Positions 9,733 through 17,812 of a stretch of DNA of 64,000 nucleotides are shown here, piece by piece; the first letter of the stretch is position 1, and each line of letters begins with the position of its first letter. The stretch covers positions 1,178,001 through 1,242,000 of the forward strand of contig CANLLF010000001.1 of assembly GCA_947491935.1 (NCBI GenBank), in the 5' to 3' direction. The position numbers and the translations under genes are program-made. Under the pieces are notes generated by a model that did no database searches, was not told the DNA's origin, and saw only the letters and a list, made by a program, of their open reading frames with translations. This DNA is from an uncultured Roseicyclus sp. GTDB lineage: Bacteria > Pseudomonadota > Alphaproteobacteria > Rhodobacterales > Rhodobacteraceae.

Positions 9733-10810
9733 TATGTCGAACTACTGGCACGGCAACTCCGTCACCTGTCAAATGATATGCCTGATTGTACTTTTCAGGC
9801 AATTTGTAGCTATCAGACAACCCCATCAACCGAGCGGTTTCACGCGTTGATATGAGGCGAGACCTGATCTTTTTGCCTTCAACAATCATAATTAGCTGCC
9901 GAGAAGAGCCCCCGGCGGGCGTTCTCAAACATCCAGCTATATCATCGAAACGGATTTCTGCGCGCTGAACCTTAATGCCGTGTTCCCATCTAGTCCGCTT
10001 ATAGATGGTACCAACCATTCGTTTCTTGGCTGCTTTGGCCGTTTCGACCTTTGCAAGATTAACCTCACTCATCATGGAAAGCAGCGCCGTTGTCTCTGCA
10101 GATGAATGCCATTCAACGCTATCCGGATGATCTTCGACAAGATCTGCGAAATCTAAGGTCCTCTTTCTGGGTTTGGGCATGGACCACCAAATCCAATCCT
10201 CGCGGAATTTGTGAGGTAAATTTTCGAATGCTCGTTTCAGCGCCGACGTATGCCACGGATGTTCTGGGCTACTACCTTGAAGACCGAGCGGAATGGTCAC
10301 GCTATTATGCACCGCGATTACAAAAAGACGCGGCCTGCTTTGAGGTACAAACAAGGCGGCGTCCGCCACAAAGGCTCCAAATCGATAGCCTAGCTCCTTT
10401 AAGACCCGACAAATGGCTTGGAAGTCTGAGCCCCCATGCGAAGTGAGCGTACCAACAACATTTTCCAAGGCTATGATCTTGGGTGCTCTGCCACCTTCGT
10501 TGAGCTCGCGCATTATCGACATGAAGGGGTAGAAAGTACCGCTACGGTCACCCTTCAGCCCAGCACCACCTCCGGCGAGAGATAAATCCTGACACGGAAA
10601 CGAGCCCCAGACCAAGTCCGCCACTCCAGGCAGATCAGCTAGACCCACATTTCTAACATCATCGACGATCAGATGGTCGGCACCCCAATTCTCGGCGTAT
10701 GCGCTGCCCTTTTTCGCATCGAAGTCGTTCGCAAATTTGCAGGTCCAACCTGCTCCCAAACCGGCACGGACCATCCCTCCGCCAGCAAAAAACTCAAAAA
10801 AAGTTGGCAA
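9608..10810 (-). CDS. DNA (cytosine-5-)-methyltransferase
   Basis: The 400-residue protein has all the diagnostic C5-methyltransferase motifs in order: FFAGGG at 7-12 (motif I, AdoMet binding), FPCQD at 71-75 with catalytic C73 (motif IV), ENV at 116-118 (motif VI), QSRPR at 157-161 (motif VIII), RLISTRETARLMG and the GDGVAVPVV segment near the C-terminus (motifs IX and X). The target-recognition region lies between VIII and IX (about 180-320). The start is a TTG: a stop lies eight codons upstream and no ATG precedes motif I. It transfers methyl from AdoMet to cytosine C5, presumably protecting the host against the endonuclease that overlaps its 3' end. The recognition sequence cannot be read from the protein. 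Confidence 0.93.
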   Translation of the reverse strand: MPTFFEFFAGGGMVRAGLGAGWTCKFANDFDAKKGSAYAENWGADHLIVDDVRNVGLADLPGVADLVWGSFPCQDLSLAGGGAGLKGDRSGTFYPFMSIMRELNEGGRAPKIIALENVVGTLTSHGGSDFQAICRVLKELGYRFGAFVADAALFVPQSRPRLFVIAVHNSVTIPLGLQGSSPEHPWHTSALKRAFENLPHKFREDWIWWSMPKPRKRTLDFADLVEDHPDSVEWHSSAETTALLSMMSEVNLAKVETAKAAKKRMVGTIYKRTRWEHGIKVQRAEIRFDDIAGCLRTPAGGSSRQLIMIVEGKKIRSRLISTRETARLMGLSDSYKLPEKYNQAYHLTGDGVAVPVVRHIAKSIFEPIVKCKGNDGDFTNGRGNTMQEECCPEGTSFRTS

Positions 10811-11185
10811 TGCCCAAACCTCAATTTTTGTTTATGTAAAGCACACTCGATCAGCTATGCCAACATATTCTGGTGCACGAAGGATGATATGTTCTTAATT
10901 TGTTCTAGTCGAAGGCAAAAGTCAATCTGAAGAGCTGCGGCATAGACAGCTCCGCTTACTGAGCCAACGACCGCTTACTCATTGAGCAGAACATCCTTTT
11001 GCACCCGCGGCGAACTTCCGCTTTCGCCCCCCCCAGCTTCTACGCGAAAGGGCCTAAGAGCTTGGCCGCCTGGTTGCGCATCCCTGCTGCACCCGCTGTG
11101 CGGCAGCCGCTCCTCGTTGCAATTTGGACTGCAGTTACTTGCGGGTGGCGGAGTAAATTCAGATTCAGCGTCATCTGTTGTGTGA
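10811..11185. other. Intergenic gap between restriction cassette and conjugation genes
   Basis: Both flanking genes point left. The part next to 10811 is AT-rich and should hold the promoter of the restriction cassette; I cannot name a convincing -35/-10 pair. The part from 11000 to 11110 is GC-rich, with overlapping open frames (up to 67 codons) that look non-coding. Confidence 0.4.
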
Positions 11186-12034
11186 TCAAATACTAAACAG
11201 TGTTTCGCATAACCGGTCCTGAGCGGTGAGCTGGCTCAACGATTCTTCACTTTTGGAAGCCACGACCCGTGCGGCCAGATCTGAGCTGTAACCCGCCAGG
11301 AGCTTCTCGAAGGCGTGTTGCCGGTTTGCGGAATGGAGTTGCCACAGGACCGCAATTGGCGCGCGCAACTGATAATGCTGTTGGGCCACATTATGAGTCA
11401 GGGCGCCTGCATAGAGGTCGAGCGCAGAACGCCAGCTCTTCCGGCTACTGGCGCTCGCGATCGGCTCCGTCCCACGATCCACCTCCACCATAAACGCCCG
11501 AAACAACCCGCCATAGTCGATGGCGAAGAGCTGATCCGGGATGAGTTTGCGGCGGCCCATCGGAATCGCCGGGGTGGTACCGGCCCGCTTCAGGATCTCG
11601 TGGGCCGGAATGTATCGATAGCCGCGCCGCCGCGCCTCCAGATCAATCCTGGCCGTGAACATCGCGACGTCGTGCATATGCCACCAATGGCCGGTGGGAC
11701 GGACCGTGTTCTCTGCCAAGCGTGCGCCCCTTAGGAATAACAGCCCCTTAGGAGCCAAGTCATAGACATATGGTTGGAACTCCGCCCGCTCGCACATCCT
11801 TTGCTGCTTTGGAAGGAAGAGCACACCTGCTGCTCTAAGGGCTTGTAAGCGCCTCAGGGCCGTGTCTTTGCACCGATGCGTGTCTTGGGTCCATTCGAAC
11901 AAATGCGTCGACGAGAGTGGCCCGTGGCGCTCGATATGCTTCAACCAGCGGAGGTCTCGCTTATTCGGCACCACGTCTGAGCGCGGAGCTATGGAATGGA
12001 ACGTGGCGCGGCCAAGGGCATCAGTCTGAAACAT
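11186..12034 (-). CDS. Replic_Relax-type replication/mobilisation protein
   Basis: The 282-residue protein begins with a winged-helix-like region (RDLRWLKHIERHGPLSS, about 27-43) and later has PDQLFAIDYGG followed by FMVEVDRGTEP (about 165-190). A helix-turn-helix N-terminus followed by a 'PD ... EvDrGTE' core is the signature of the replication-relaxation family found in integrated plasmids and mobilisable elements. It is the last gene of a leftward group behind the coupling ATPase, separated by 19 bp. It probably acts at the transfer or replication origin of the element. The family call is fairly good; whether it is a true nicking relaxase is not shown. Confidence 0.65.
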   Translation of the reverse strand: MFQTDALGRATFHSIAPRSDVVPNKRDLRWLKHIERHGPLSSTHLFEWTQDTHRCKDTALRRLQALRAAGVLFLPKQQRMCERAEFQPYVYDLAPKGLLFLRGARLAENTVRPTGHWWHMHDVAMFTARIDLEARRRGYRYIPAHEILKRAGTTPAIPMGRRKLIPDQLFAIDYGGLFRAFMVEVDRGTEPIASASSRKSWRSALDLYAGALTHNVAQQHYQLRAPIAVLWQLHSANRQHAFEKLLAGYSSDLAARVVASKSEESLSQLTAQDRLCETLFSI

Positions 12035-12053
12035 GGCGGCAGCCTAGGCAATC

Positions 12054-14138
12054 TCAGAGCTCCGTCGAAGGCTTTAGTGGGTCATCGTCCGGGCTTTCTG
12101 GCTCCGGCTCGTCCTTAGGAGCTTCTCTGGGCGGCTCATCACCTCCCATGGGTTGCAAAGGCGCCGCATAGGCGTTTCGACTGTGATTTCGGATGTCTGC
12201 CAGTGTTTCGGCATTCGCTGGCGGTTTCTTCTCCAACACAAAGAACGGGAACGCGAGTGGCACAGCCCGATTCGTTACGCCGCGGATTGACGTCGCGAAG
12301 CTTCCCTTGGAGAGCCCCGTGATTAGATCCGGCGCACATCCCATCGCTCCCGAGAGCGTTCGCGCATCTCGCGCCGAGACCCCACCGGCCATCTTGATTG
12401 ACGTGTTGGCCTCAAACGCCTCCTGCAGGCCATGGGTGAGTTGTCCAAGATATTGGTGGGCCATTGTCATGCCTACGCGGTATTTGCGTGCCTGGCTCAA
12501 GATCACGCTCAGGGTCTCATCGAAGTAATCCTGCGCTTCGTCGATGTACACGTGGACTGGCAGACGGTCGCGGTCTCGCAAGGTGGCCCGCTCCTGAGCC
12601 GCTTGCGCGATCAGCGCGATAAAAAACCGCCCGAAGATTTGCGTGCCTTGCTCCTTCAACAGCGACTTGGAGGTGTTGATCAGAATGAGCTTGCCCGCAT
12701 TCATCTCCGCAAACATGTCGAACTTGGTCTCTGGATTGGAGAACATCCGCTCAAAGGTCTGGTTTTCCAACACCCCATAGAGCCGCCGTAACACCTGAGA
12801 TTTGGTGGAGGCGAACTCCTTGCCGTTAAACTCCGTCTCAAAGAAGCGTTTGGTCGACCCGCCCAATTGCGCAATCTCATCCTGGAACTGGGCCGTGCCA
12901 TTGGGCTCCAACAGGTCCCGCAAGGTATGGATGGTTGCGTCCTCGATATGGAACATGAGGCGTGTCACGTAGCGGAAGACCACCGATTGTTTGGACGTCA
13001 TACCAGCACCAAGCAGCGAGCCTAAAACAAAGTCATAGAGTTCGATGATCGAGTTGGTCAGTCGTTCCCGCTCCAACATGGAATAGCCGTTCAGACGCTC
13101 TTGCCCGGCTGAGAACAGGTTCAGGCTCACCGGCCATTCGATGTCTTCAGGATCAATCAGCACGATCCGATCCGGGGGAAGACCACAATGGCGCAGGATC
13201 GTCCGGATCAGGTCTCCCTGACCGTCTATGACAATGGCGGATTGATTGCTCGCGTCGATCTCACCAAGATCCTGCGCGATCAGAAATTGCAGGGTCTGGG
13301 TTTTGCCATGGCCGCTACCCGCCACCATATGCAGATGCTCAAACCGCCGCTCGTCAGGGAGCGTAAACGGGGTGCGCAGAGAGAACAGTTCCAAGAGCGG
13401 CGTGCCCTTGAGATACGTGTGAAGGACATCGTCGCCTTTGTGGTACCGAGGAAAGATGGGCGTGCCGGATCGCGTGGTCGATTGCAGGTTATCGTCGAGC
13501 TGGCTCCGGATCGCCCGGAAGAGCACGTAAGGGCTGTCTTCAAAGTACGGGGCGATCATGGCCTCGACTGCCTCTCCCAGCGGGTCCAGGAATTGCGTCA
13601 CTTCCACCAAGACGTCGCCATCAAGCGCGGGAGCAGCCCGCGCAATCGGGGCCAGGCTGCGGGAGAGGATATCAAGGGCGGCGACAGCCATGCCACGGTC
13701 GTGGCGGACTTGGCCCGACCGCGCCAGCTGATCGCGGTAGCGCCCACCCTCCAGGGTGTTGCAGAGTGCCGGGGGCGGCGGGATTTCGGGACTTAATCCC
13801 TCAATCGCATATATGGCGCGGCCGTGCTGAAGAAGTTGAACCTTGAGCGTATGCGGCGTGCTGTCTGGCCAATGCCGGGACAGAGCCGCATCAATCTCTG
13901 CCTCACTCAGCGTGACCTGCCCGCGCAACGCGTGGGCGTAAAGTGCCTCGGTCTCGGCTCGGGCAATTCGTTCGGCCCGTGCGGGACTGTCTCTCCAAAG
14001 CCGAAACCCGATATAGGATGGAACGCCGATCAGCGCGATAGGCGTAATGATGATTGCTGCCAGAATGAAGCAGGCGATGATCGCGGACGAGATGAGTATC
14101 GCGCCCTCGAGGCTGTTTCCAAACGCGCGGCCAGACAT
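12054..14138 (-). CDS. VirD4/TraD-like type IV coupling ATPase
   Basis: The 694-residue protein has two N-terminal membrane helices (about 12-32 and 33-48), a helical cytoplasmic region, then a motor domain with Walker A AGSGHGKT at 273-280 and Walker B HVYIDEAQ at 529-536. Conserved TraG/TraD-like elements follow (SQARKYRVGMTMAHQY). The acidic, proline-rich tail (last 35 residues) is typical of coupling proteins. Such ATPases bring relaxase-bound DNA to a conjugation channel. It shares its start base with the stop of the upstream 119-codon gene and is followed by the Replic_Relax gene, so the three form one transfer operon. No VirB channel genes are in the window, which suggests a mobilisable rather than self-transmissible unit, or channel genes further left. 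Confidence 0.88.
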   Translation of the reverse strand: MSGRAFGNSLEGAILISSAIIACFILAAIIITPIALIGVPSYIGFRLWRDSPARAERIARAETEALYAHALRGQVTLSEAEIDAALSRHWPDSTPHTLKVQLLQHGRAIYAIEGLSPEIPPPPALCNTLEGGRYRDQLARSGQVRHDRGMAVAALDILSRSLAPIARAAPALDGDVLVEVTQFLDPLGEAVEAMIAPYFEDSPYVLFRAIRSQLDDNLQSTTRSGTPIFPRYHKGDDVLHTYLKGTPLLELFSLRTPFTLPDERRFEHLHMVAGSGHGKTQTLQFLIAQDLGEIDASNQSAIVIDGQGDLIRTILRHCGLPPDRIVLIDPEDIEWPVSLNLFSAGQERLNGYSMLERERLTNSIIELYDFVLGSLLGAGMTSKQSVVFRYVTRLMFHIEDATIHTLRDLLEPNGTAQFQDEIAQLGGSTKRFFETEFNGKEFASTKSQVLRRLYGVLENQTFERMFSNPETKFDMFAEMNAGKLILINTSKSLLKEQGTQIFGRFFIALIAQAAQERATLRDRDRLPVHVYIDEAQDYFDETLSVILSQARKYRVGMTMAHQYLGQLTHGLQEAFEANTSIKMAGGVSARDARTLSGAMGCAPDLITGLSKGSFATSIRGVTNRAVPLAFPFFVLEKKPPANAETLADIRNHSRNAYAAPLQPMGGDEPPREAPKDEPEPESPDDDPLKPSTEL

Positions 14139-14497
14139 CAGAACTCAACGACCGTACGCGCGCCCACTTCTGCATTGTCTCCGATCCAGAGCTTGACCTG
14201 CGCAAGGGCTTCCAAAAGCTCCTCTTCGTAGATCTTGGCCGCGGACGGAGTGGCACACAAAAACGTATCGGATTGCGCGCGCATCAGATCCTGTAACCGC
14301 AGCTCGAATTTCTCATCCCGATCATCGACGCGCGCAGTGGCCGGACGTCGATCAAGCAATTTGGTTTTGGCGAGATTGCGCTGCCTGATGACCTGGATTT
14401 CTTCATGGCTGAAATGAACATCGAGATGAACCTCGTAGTAGGTCTTCTTCAATACCAATCCGCGGCGGACAGCTTCATGAGAAATGGACACTCTCAT
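14138..14497 (-). CDS. Small conserved-looking protein at the head of the transfer operon
   Basis: This 119-residue, highly charged protein has no membrane segment. Its first 50 residues read as beta-strand followed by basic helix (HEEIQVIRQRNLAKTKLL), the rest as helix-strand. The stop overlaps the start of the coupling ATPase by one base, so the two are translationally coupled. I do not recognise a family. By position it could be an accessory DNA-binding or transfer protein. The start ATG at 14497 is preceded by AGGAGA at a suitable distance. Confidence 0.7.
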   Translation of the reverse strand: MRVSISHEAVRRGLVLKKTYYEVHLDVHFSHEEIQVIRQRNLAKTKLLDRRPATARVDDRDEKFELRLQDLMRAQSDTFLCATPSAAKIYEEELLEALAQVKLWIGDNAEVGARTVVEF

Positions 14498-14651
14498 CTA
14501 CTTCTCCTGAAGATGGACGGACAAAAAGGGCGGAATGGCTTTTTGGGGCTCTGCCGTATGGGGAATTGGCAGTTCTCGACCGAAAGGGAGAGATGTCACG
14601 GTGAGTCTCGGGGAAAATCGGCTCTGGCATGTTCTACTATGTGCGCTGTCG

Positions 14652-14699
14652 CACCCCCACACTGGACCCCCATAGAGGTTGGGGGTGAGTATGGGGGTC
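14652..14699. repeat. Interleaved inverted repeats upstream of the transfer operon
   Basis: Two perfect inverted repeats are interleaved: CACCCCCA (14652-14659) with TGGGGGTG (14680-14687), and GACCCCCATA (14665-14674) with TATGGGGGTC (14690-14699). The result is four copies of an ACCCCCA-type word, two on each strand, about 160 bp upstream of the first transfer gene. This could be an operator, an iteron-like replication site, or part of an origin of transfer. The last base pair lies in the stop region of the membrane-protein gene. Confidence 0.55.
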
Positions 14700-15327
14700 A
14701 TGGAAGCAACTCCTGCTGAGATGTCGGAGCTTCGCGAAGCCGTTGGCCATCGATGTAGTCCTTGGCGAGTTCGAGAGTTTCGAACGTTTTGTCCATGGCC
14801 GTGTAGCCATTGATAGTTCGCTCAATCAGAGCATCACGGTAGTCGGTCACTCTAGGCGAAGTTGGTTCGTTTTCACCCGAGCGCATGAAGGATGGCAGCG
14901 GAACTGACTCGTTCGGATTGGCTGCTGAAACGTCTGATTTTCCGGAGGTGCCGGTCACATCCGCCGTGTTTGCCTTCGGCTCCGTTGTCGCACGGGCGGC
15001 ATAGGATATCGCCTGCTCGGAGTGCCTCAAGGCTTGTTGCGAAATGCTCAACTGATCACGAGCCACCCCCAGCATCTGGTAGCCGTAATCTGCGCTATCA
15101 ACCGTCGCTTTCGCCATCTGCACGATCACGATGCCAAGAAAACAAATCACCGAAATGAAGATCCCCGGCACCGCTGCCAGTAGGCCCGACGATCCAAAAC
15201 CACGCGATGCAGCTCCAGCCGCGACAATGGCCACAATGACGCCCAGTCCAATGCCGCACCAAAGGGTCAGTTCCGCCAATGCGAGGATGCTACGAGCTGC
15301 TCCGTAGTTGGATGTTTTCACACTCAT
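14698..15327 (-). CDS. Two-helix membrane protein of the mobile element
   Basis: From the ATG at 15327 the product has 209 residues. I chose this start because a G-rich ribosome site (GGGGGGCG) precedes it; an in-frame start 32 codons upstream has none. Two hydrophobic helices at about 13-35 and 46-70 are followed by a long soluble region with helical and low-complexity parts and a C-terminal helix rich in acidic residues. No enzyme motif is visible. It lies next to the transfer operon on the same strand, with the inverted-repeat cluster between, and may be membrane-linked accessory protein of the element. No family recognised. Confidence 0.6.
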   Translation of the reverse strand: MSVKTSNYGAARSILALAELTLWCGIGLGVIVAIVAAGAASRGFGSSGLLAAVPGIFISVICFLGIVIVQMAKATVDSADYGYQMLGVARDQLSISQQALRHSEQAISYAARATTEPKANTADVTGTSGKSDVSAANPNESVPLPSFMRSGENEPTSPRVTDYRDALIERTINGYTAMDKTFETLELAKDYIDGQRLREAPTSQQELLP

Positions 15328-15577
15328 ATGCTTCGCCCCCCAAATCCAAAAAATATGGAAACTAGGCTGCATTTCCAAACTGAACTGAGTCAAACAAATT
15401 CGAGGTTCAATCGGCAAATCCAAACGGAAACCTCGTGTGAAAGACGTCGGTCTCTGAGCGGACCCTTGCTGCGGCGCATAGAACTTTCATCGGAGATTGC
15501 GTCTCCCGTGATCAAGCGCTAATCGAAACTGCGATCTCAAGGAATGAGACAACGACCAAACTGAAAGACACAGAACA

Positions 15578-15892
15578 ATGGCAAAATTGAACCTCGACAA
15601 ACTGTCTGTCGACGAACTGCAGCAGCTCCAAAAAGACGCCGCAAAAGCGATTGCGAATCATGAAGAGCGCAAGCGGACGGAGGCTCTGGCTGAGCTGGAA
15701 AAGGTGGCCCAGAAACATGGGTACAAACTGGCTGATCTGGTGGGGGGCAAGAAGGCCGCCAAAGCCGTATCGCCCGCAAAGTACCGGCATCCCGAAAACC
15801 CCGCTCTGACCTGGACCGGCCGGGGCCGTCAGCCCAAATGGATCAAAGAAGGCTTGGAAGCGGGAAAGTCTCTGGACGACTTTGCAATCTGA
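15578..15892 (+). CDS. H-NS family nucleoid protein
   Basis: The 104-residue protein has an N-terminal coiled-coil region (about 1-47) and a C-terminal DNA-binding segment with YRHPENPALTWTGRGRQPKW (about 69-88), the hallmark of H-NS/HvrA-type proteins. These bind AT-rich DNA and silence transferred genes. Its place inside an island suggests that it silences or co-ordinates the element's own genes, as plasmid H-NS homologues do. A clear hairpin terminator follows about 95 bp downstream. Family assignment is strong; targets are unknown. Confidence 0.92.
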   Translation: MAKLNLDKLSVDELQQLQKDAAKAIANHEERKRTEALAELEKVAQKHGYKLADLVGGKKAAKAVSPAKYRHPENPALTWTGRGRQPKWIKEGLEAGKSLDDFAI

Positions 15893-15987
15893 AGAGTACG
15901 CCAAGTTCTATCGCAGGCCATCGCCGCCCGAGCGATAACCTGCGATAATCGGCAGACGCTCAGTGGCTGAAGCCACGAACGCAAGGA

Positions 15988-16014
15988 AGCCGCGACCCAT
16001 CGGTCGCGGCTTTT
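15988..16014 (+). terminator. Rho-independent terminator after the H-NS gene
   Basis: A 10-bp perfect stem (AGCCGCGACC / GGTCGCGGCT) with a CATC loop is followed by TTTT. It would end rightward transcription from the H-NS gene; the neighbouring leftward gene ends at 16031. Confidence 0.8.
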
Positions 16015-16030
16015 CGATGTAACGAACAAC

Positions 16031-16516
16031 CTACCCCATTGCGCGGGCCATCGCGGGGGCCGGGTTGGCAAAGAGCAATTTGGCGAGCGCCACCGCCTCA
16101 AACACGATGGTGCGCGGTGACTCTGTATCCCACAACCTCCGCCGTTTTGGCAGGTACAGTTCCAGTTCCGGGAACTCTACGGCGAGCGCTTCCGCTTCAT
16201 CGTACTTGTTGGGAAACGCTTGAACGCGCTCCATGGTGACGTCGAGCAGATCTGCCTGATCTTGGGCCACCTGCGCCACAGCGGCCGTGATGGCGCGGCT
16301 GCGCTGGCCCTTTCGACTGCCAGCCGCGAAGGTCTCAGTGACAACCACGTCCGGCTTGAATTTCTTCAGCCATCGCCGCGTTACACGAGCCGCGGCTCGG
16401 CTGCTGACCCCTGCAATCCGGGACGTGCCCCAATCTGTGAGGCGTTGCCCCACAAAGAGGGCGTATCCGACCTTGCCGCTGGCGACCGCGACCGACAACA
16501 CCCTAAGCCCCTCCAT
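16031..16516 (-). CDS. RuvC / RNase H-fold-like protein
   Basis: The 161-residue protein has a first strand pair LSVAVASGKVGYALF, a second strand with VVVTET, and later ESPRTIVFEAVALAKLL, the layout of RuvC-like nucleases. The usual first catalytic Asp (hhGID) is replaced by Ala/Ser, so if the fold is right the protein may lack or have altered catalysis. Its 5' end overlaps the XRE regulator gene by 14 bp; the two are one leftward unit. Similar small RuvC-like proteins occur in plasmid and integrative-element maintenance regions. Fold assignment is by eye and moderate. Confidence 0.6.
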   Translation of the reverse strand: MEGLRVLSVAVASGKVGYALFVGQRLTDWGTSRIAGVSSRAAARVTRRWLKKFKPDVVVTETFAAGSRKGQRSRAITAAVAQVAQDQADLLDVTMERVQAFPNKYDEAEALAVEFPELELYLPKRRRLWDTESPRTIVFEAVALAKLLFANPAPAMARAMG

Positions 16517-16853
16517 GATCCTTGCTGTTATCGCTCAGTCGGACGCTCAAACGGGTCAGGGTCTTCTCCCGCTGGATACGTCCCAGCCAGCGCTTGCCGG
16601 GCTCAGGCAGGCTCGGAAGCTGGCTCTGCAGCTGACCCTTCGCGGCCTCCGTCACCTCATTGAAGAGGCTCTGAAACGACCGGCCATAGATCAGCGCCAG
16701 AAGACAGACTTGCTCGACTGAGGGCAGGCGCTTGCCGTGTTCCAGGGCAGACAAAGTGCTTTTGTGTACGTTGAGTAAATGTGCGGTGTCCCGCAGGGTG
16801 AGACCGGCCTTTCGGCGGGCCAGCCTCAAATCGAGTGCGAACTCGGTAGACAT
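16503..16853 (-). CDS. XRE-type helix-turn-helix regulator
   Basis: The first 60 of 116 residues form an XRE/Cro domain: LARRKAGLTLRDTAHLLNVHKSTLSALEHGKRLP contains the two recognition-helix elements. The rest is helical and positively charged. It starts divergently from the toxin-antitoxin region and leads the unit with the RuvC-like gene. It probably regulates its own unit or the element's transfer genes, with the palindromic stretch at 16950-17057 as a candidate target. Confidence 0.85.
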   Translation of the reverse strand: MSTEFALDLRLARRKAGLTLRDTAHLLNVHKSTLSALEHGKRLPSVEQVCLLALIYGRSFQSLFNEVTEAAKGQLQSQLPSLPEPGKRWLGRIQREKTLTRLSVRLSDNSKDHGGA

Positions 16854-16949
16854 AATTATTGTTGCTTAAACTGATAAAGCCAGCCCCAGTTTACGGAGCT
16901 TCAATCCGTGCTGGTAGGTGCCGTCAGTTGCGTTCTCCGCACATCCGCA

Positions 16950-17057
16950 CCGCTGCAAACCAAAACACCACCAAACCGGCATGGCTCTGCTGTCTTGGCG
17001 AAAGGGTGAAACCCTTTCGCAGCAAACCATACCGCTTTGGTGGTGGGGTTGTAGCGG
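16950..17057. repeat. Long nested palindrome (cruciform or structured RNA element)
   Basis: A perfect 10-bp hairpin (GCGAAAGGGT at 16998-17007, GAA loop, ACCCTTTCGC at 17011-17020) is enclosed by an outer imperfect inverted repeat: 16950-16991 against 17021-17057, sharing CCGCT, CACCACCAAA, CGG and ATGG blocks in order. Together they can fold into one structure of about 108 nt. It lies in the 400-bp gap between the XRE and antitoxin genes and has no plausible ORF. It could be an origin of transfer, a recombination or resolution site, or a structured RNA. Confidence 0.7.
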
Positions 17058-17212
17058 CTCTCTATTTCCTTCGTCCCGAACAGGGTATCAAATTCCCCGC
17101 CCTGAAAGCTAGCCGTGCCCAATTGCCGTTGGAACAAGGGAAGGCACCTGGGTGAGGACGCGTGAGCGGCCCAGGTCTTTCACGTGGGAGGGTTTGCGCA
17201 GTGGAAATAGTC

Positions 17213-17238
17213 GTAGTATCATATAGGTATATGACTAC
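17213..17238. promoter_or_regulatory. Likely autoregulatory operator of the toxin-antitoxin pair
   Basis: CATATA-GG-TATATG is a perfect inverted repeat (17220-17233), extended by outer GTAGT (17213-17217) and ACTAC (17234-17238). It lies 16 bp before the antitoxin start chosen here, the usual place of the RHH antitoxin binding site. Confidence 0.6.
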
Positions 17239-17254
17239 ATCTAAGGATGCCCTT

Positions 17255-17521
17255 ATGGCAGAGCGCTCGGTTCTCTCCGTTCATACAAGCCCGGACACAG
17301 TCGCACGGCTGGACCGTTTGGCGACAGCGCGCCAACAGAAAAAGTCCGCCTTGGCAAACCAGGCCATTGAAGAGTTCTTGGCCAAAGAAGAGATGATTGA
17401 AGCCCGCATTCGCGCAGGATTGGCGGATGCCGTCTCCGGTCGCACCCTGTCCCACGACACCATCCTGGAATGGGCGGACGCGCTTGGCACCGATGCTCCC
17501 AAGCCACTGCCAAAAGCCTAA
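17255..17521 (+). CDS. RHH (CopG/ParD-like) antitoxin
   Basis: From the ATG at 17255 the protein has 88 residues. Its N-terminus (VLSVHTSPDTVARLDRLA) is a ribbon-helix-helix strand and helix; the C-terminal half is an acidic helical tail suited to wrapping a ParE toxin. The start is chosen because AAGGA lies 8 nt upstream; an in-frame ATG at 17231 falls inside the operator. It is followed after 3 bp by the toxin gene, the standard arrangement. The palindrome at 17213-17238 supports autorepression. Confidence 0.87.
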   Translation: MAERSVLSVHTSPDTVARLDRLATARQQKKSALANQAIEEFLAKEEMIEARIRAGLADAVSGRTLSHDTILEWADALGTDAPKPLPKA

Positions 17522-17524
17522 AGT

Positions 17525-17812
17525 ATGGCCCTCATCTGGACTAACCGCGCAGCGCGTGATCTGGCCGACATCCATTCCTTTCTGGAAGCCAAGGATCCTC
17601 AGGCTGCTGCGCGGATCATCCAGCGCTTGGTGCGCGTCACGGCAGACGTGCTGCCGACAACTCCCGAGGCCGGACGTCCTGGCCGTGTGGCCGGGACGCG
17701 TGAATTGGTTGTGACCCGGACGCCCTATATCGTGGCCTATGACGTCGTTGGCGCAAATGTCCGAGTGCTGAGCGTCATTCATTCGCGGAGGGTTTGGCCT
17801 GAGGCGTTTTGA
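17525..17812 (+). CDS. ParE/RelE-superfamily toxin
   Basis: The 95-residue product has the ParE pattern: WTNRAARDLADIHSFLE helix pair, a GRVAGTRELVV strand turn, PYIVAYDV strand and a final VLSVIHSRRVWP strand. Members inhibit gyrase (ParE) or cleave mRNA on the ribosome (RelE); the sequence is closest to ParE-like stabilisation toxins. Gene order antitoxin-toxin with a 3-bp gap supports a plasmid- or island-addiction module. Confidence 0.88.
   Translation: MALIWTNRAARDLADIHSFLEAKDPQAAARIIQRLVRVTADVLPTTPEAGRPGRVAGTRELVVTRTPYIVAYDVVGANVRVLSVIHSRRVWPEAF

Noticed and set aside
16859..17155. 98-codon frame through the palindrome region
   Set aside because: It follows the nested palindrome, has overlapping competitors in other frames and no ribosome site.
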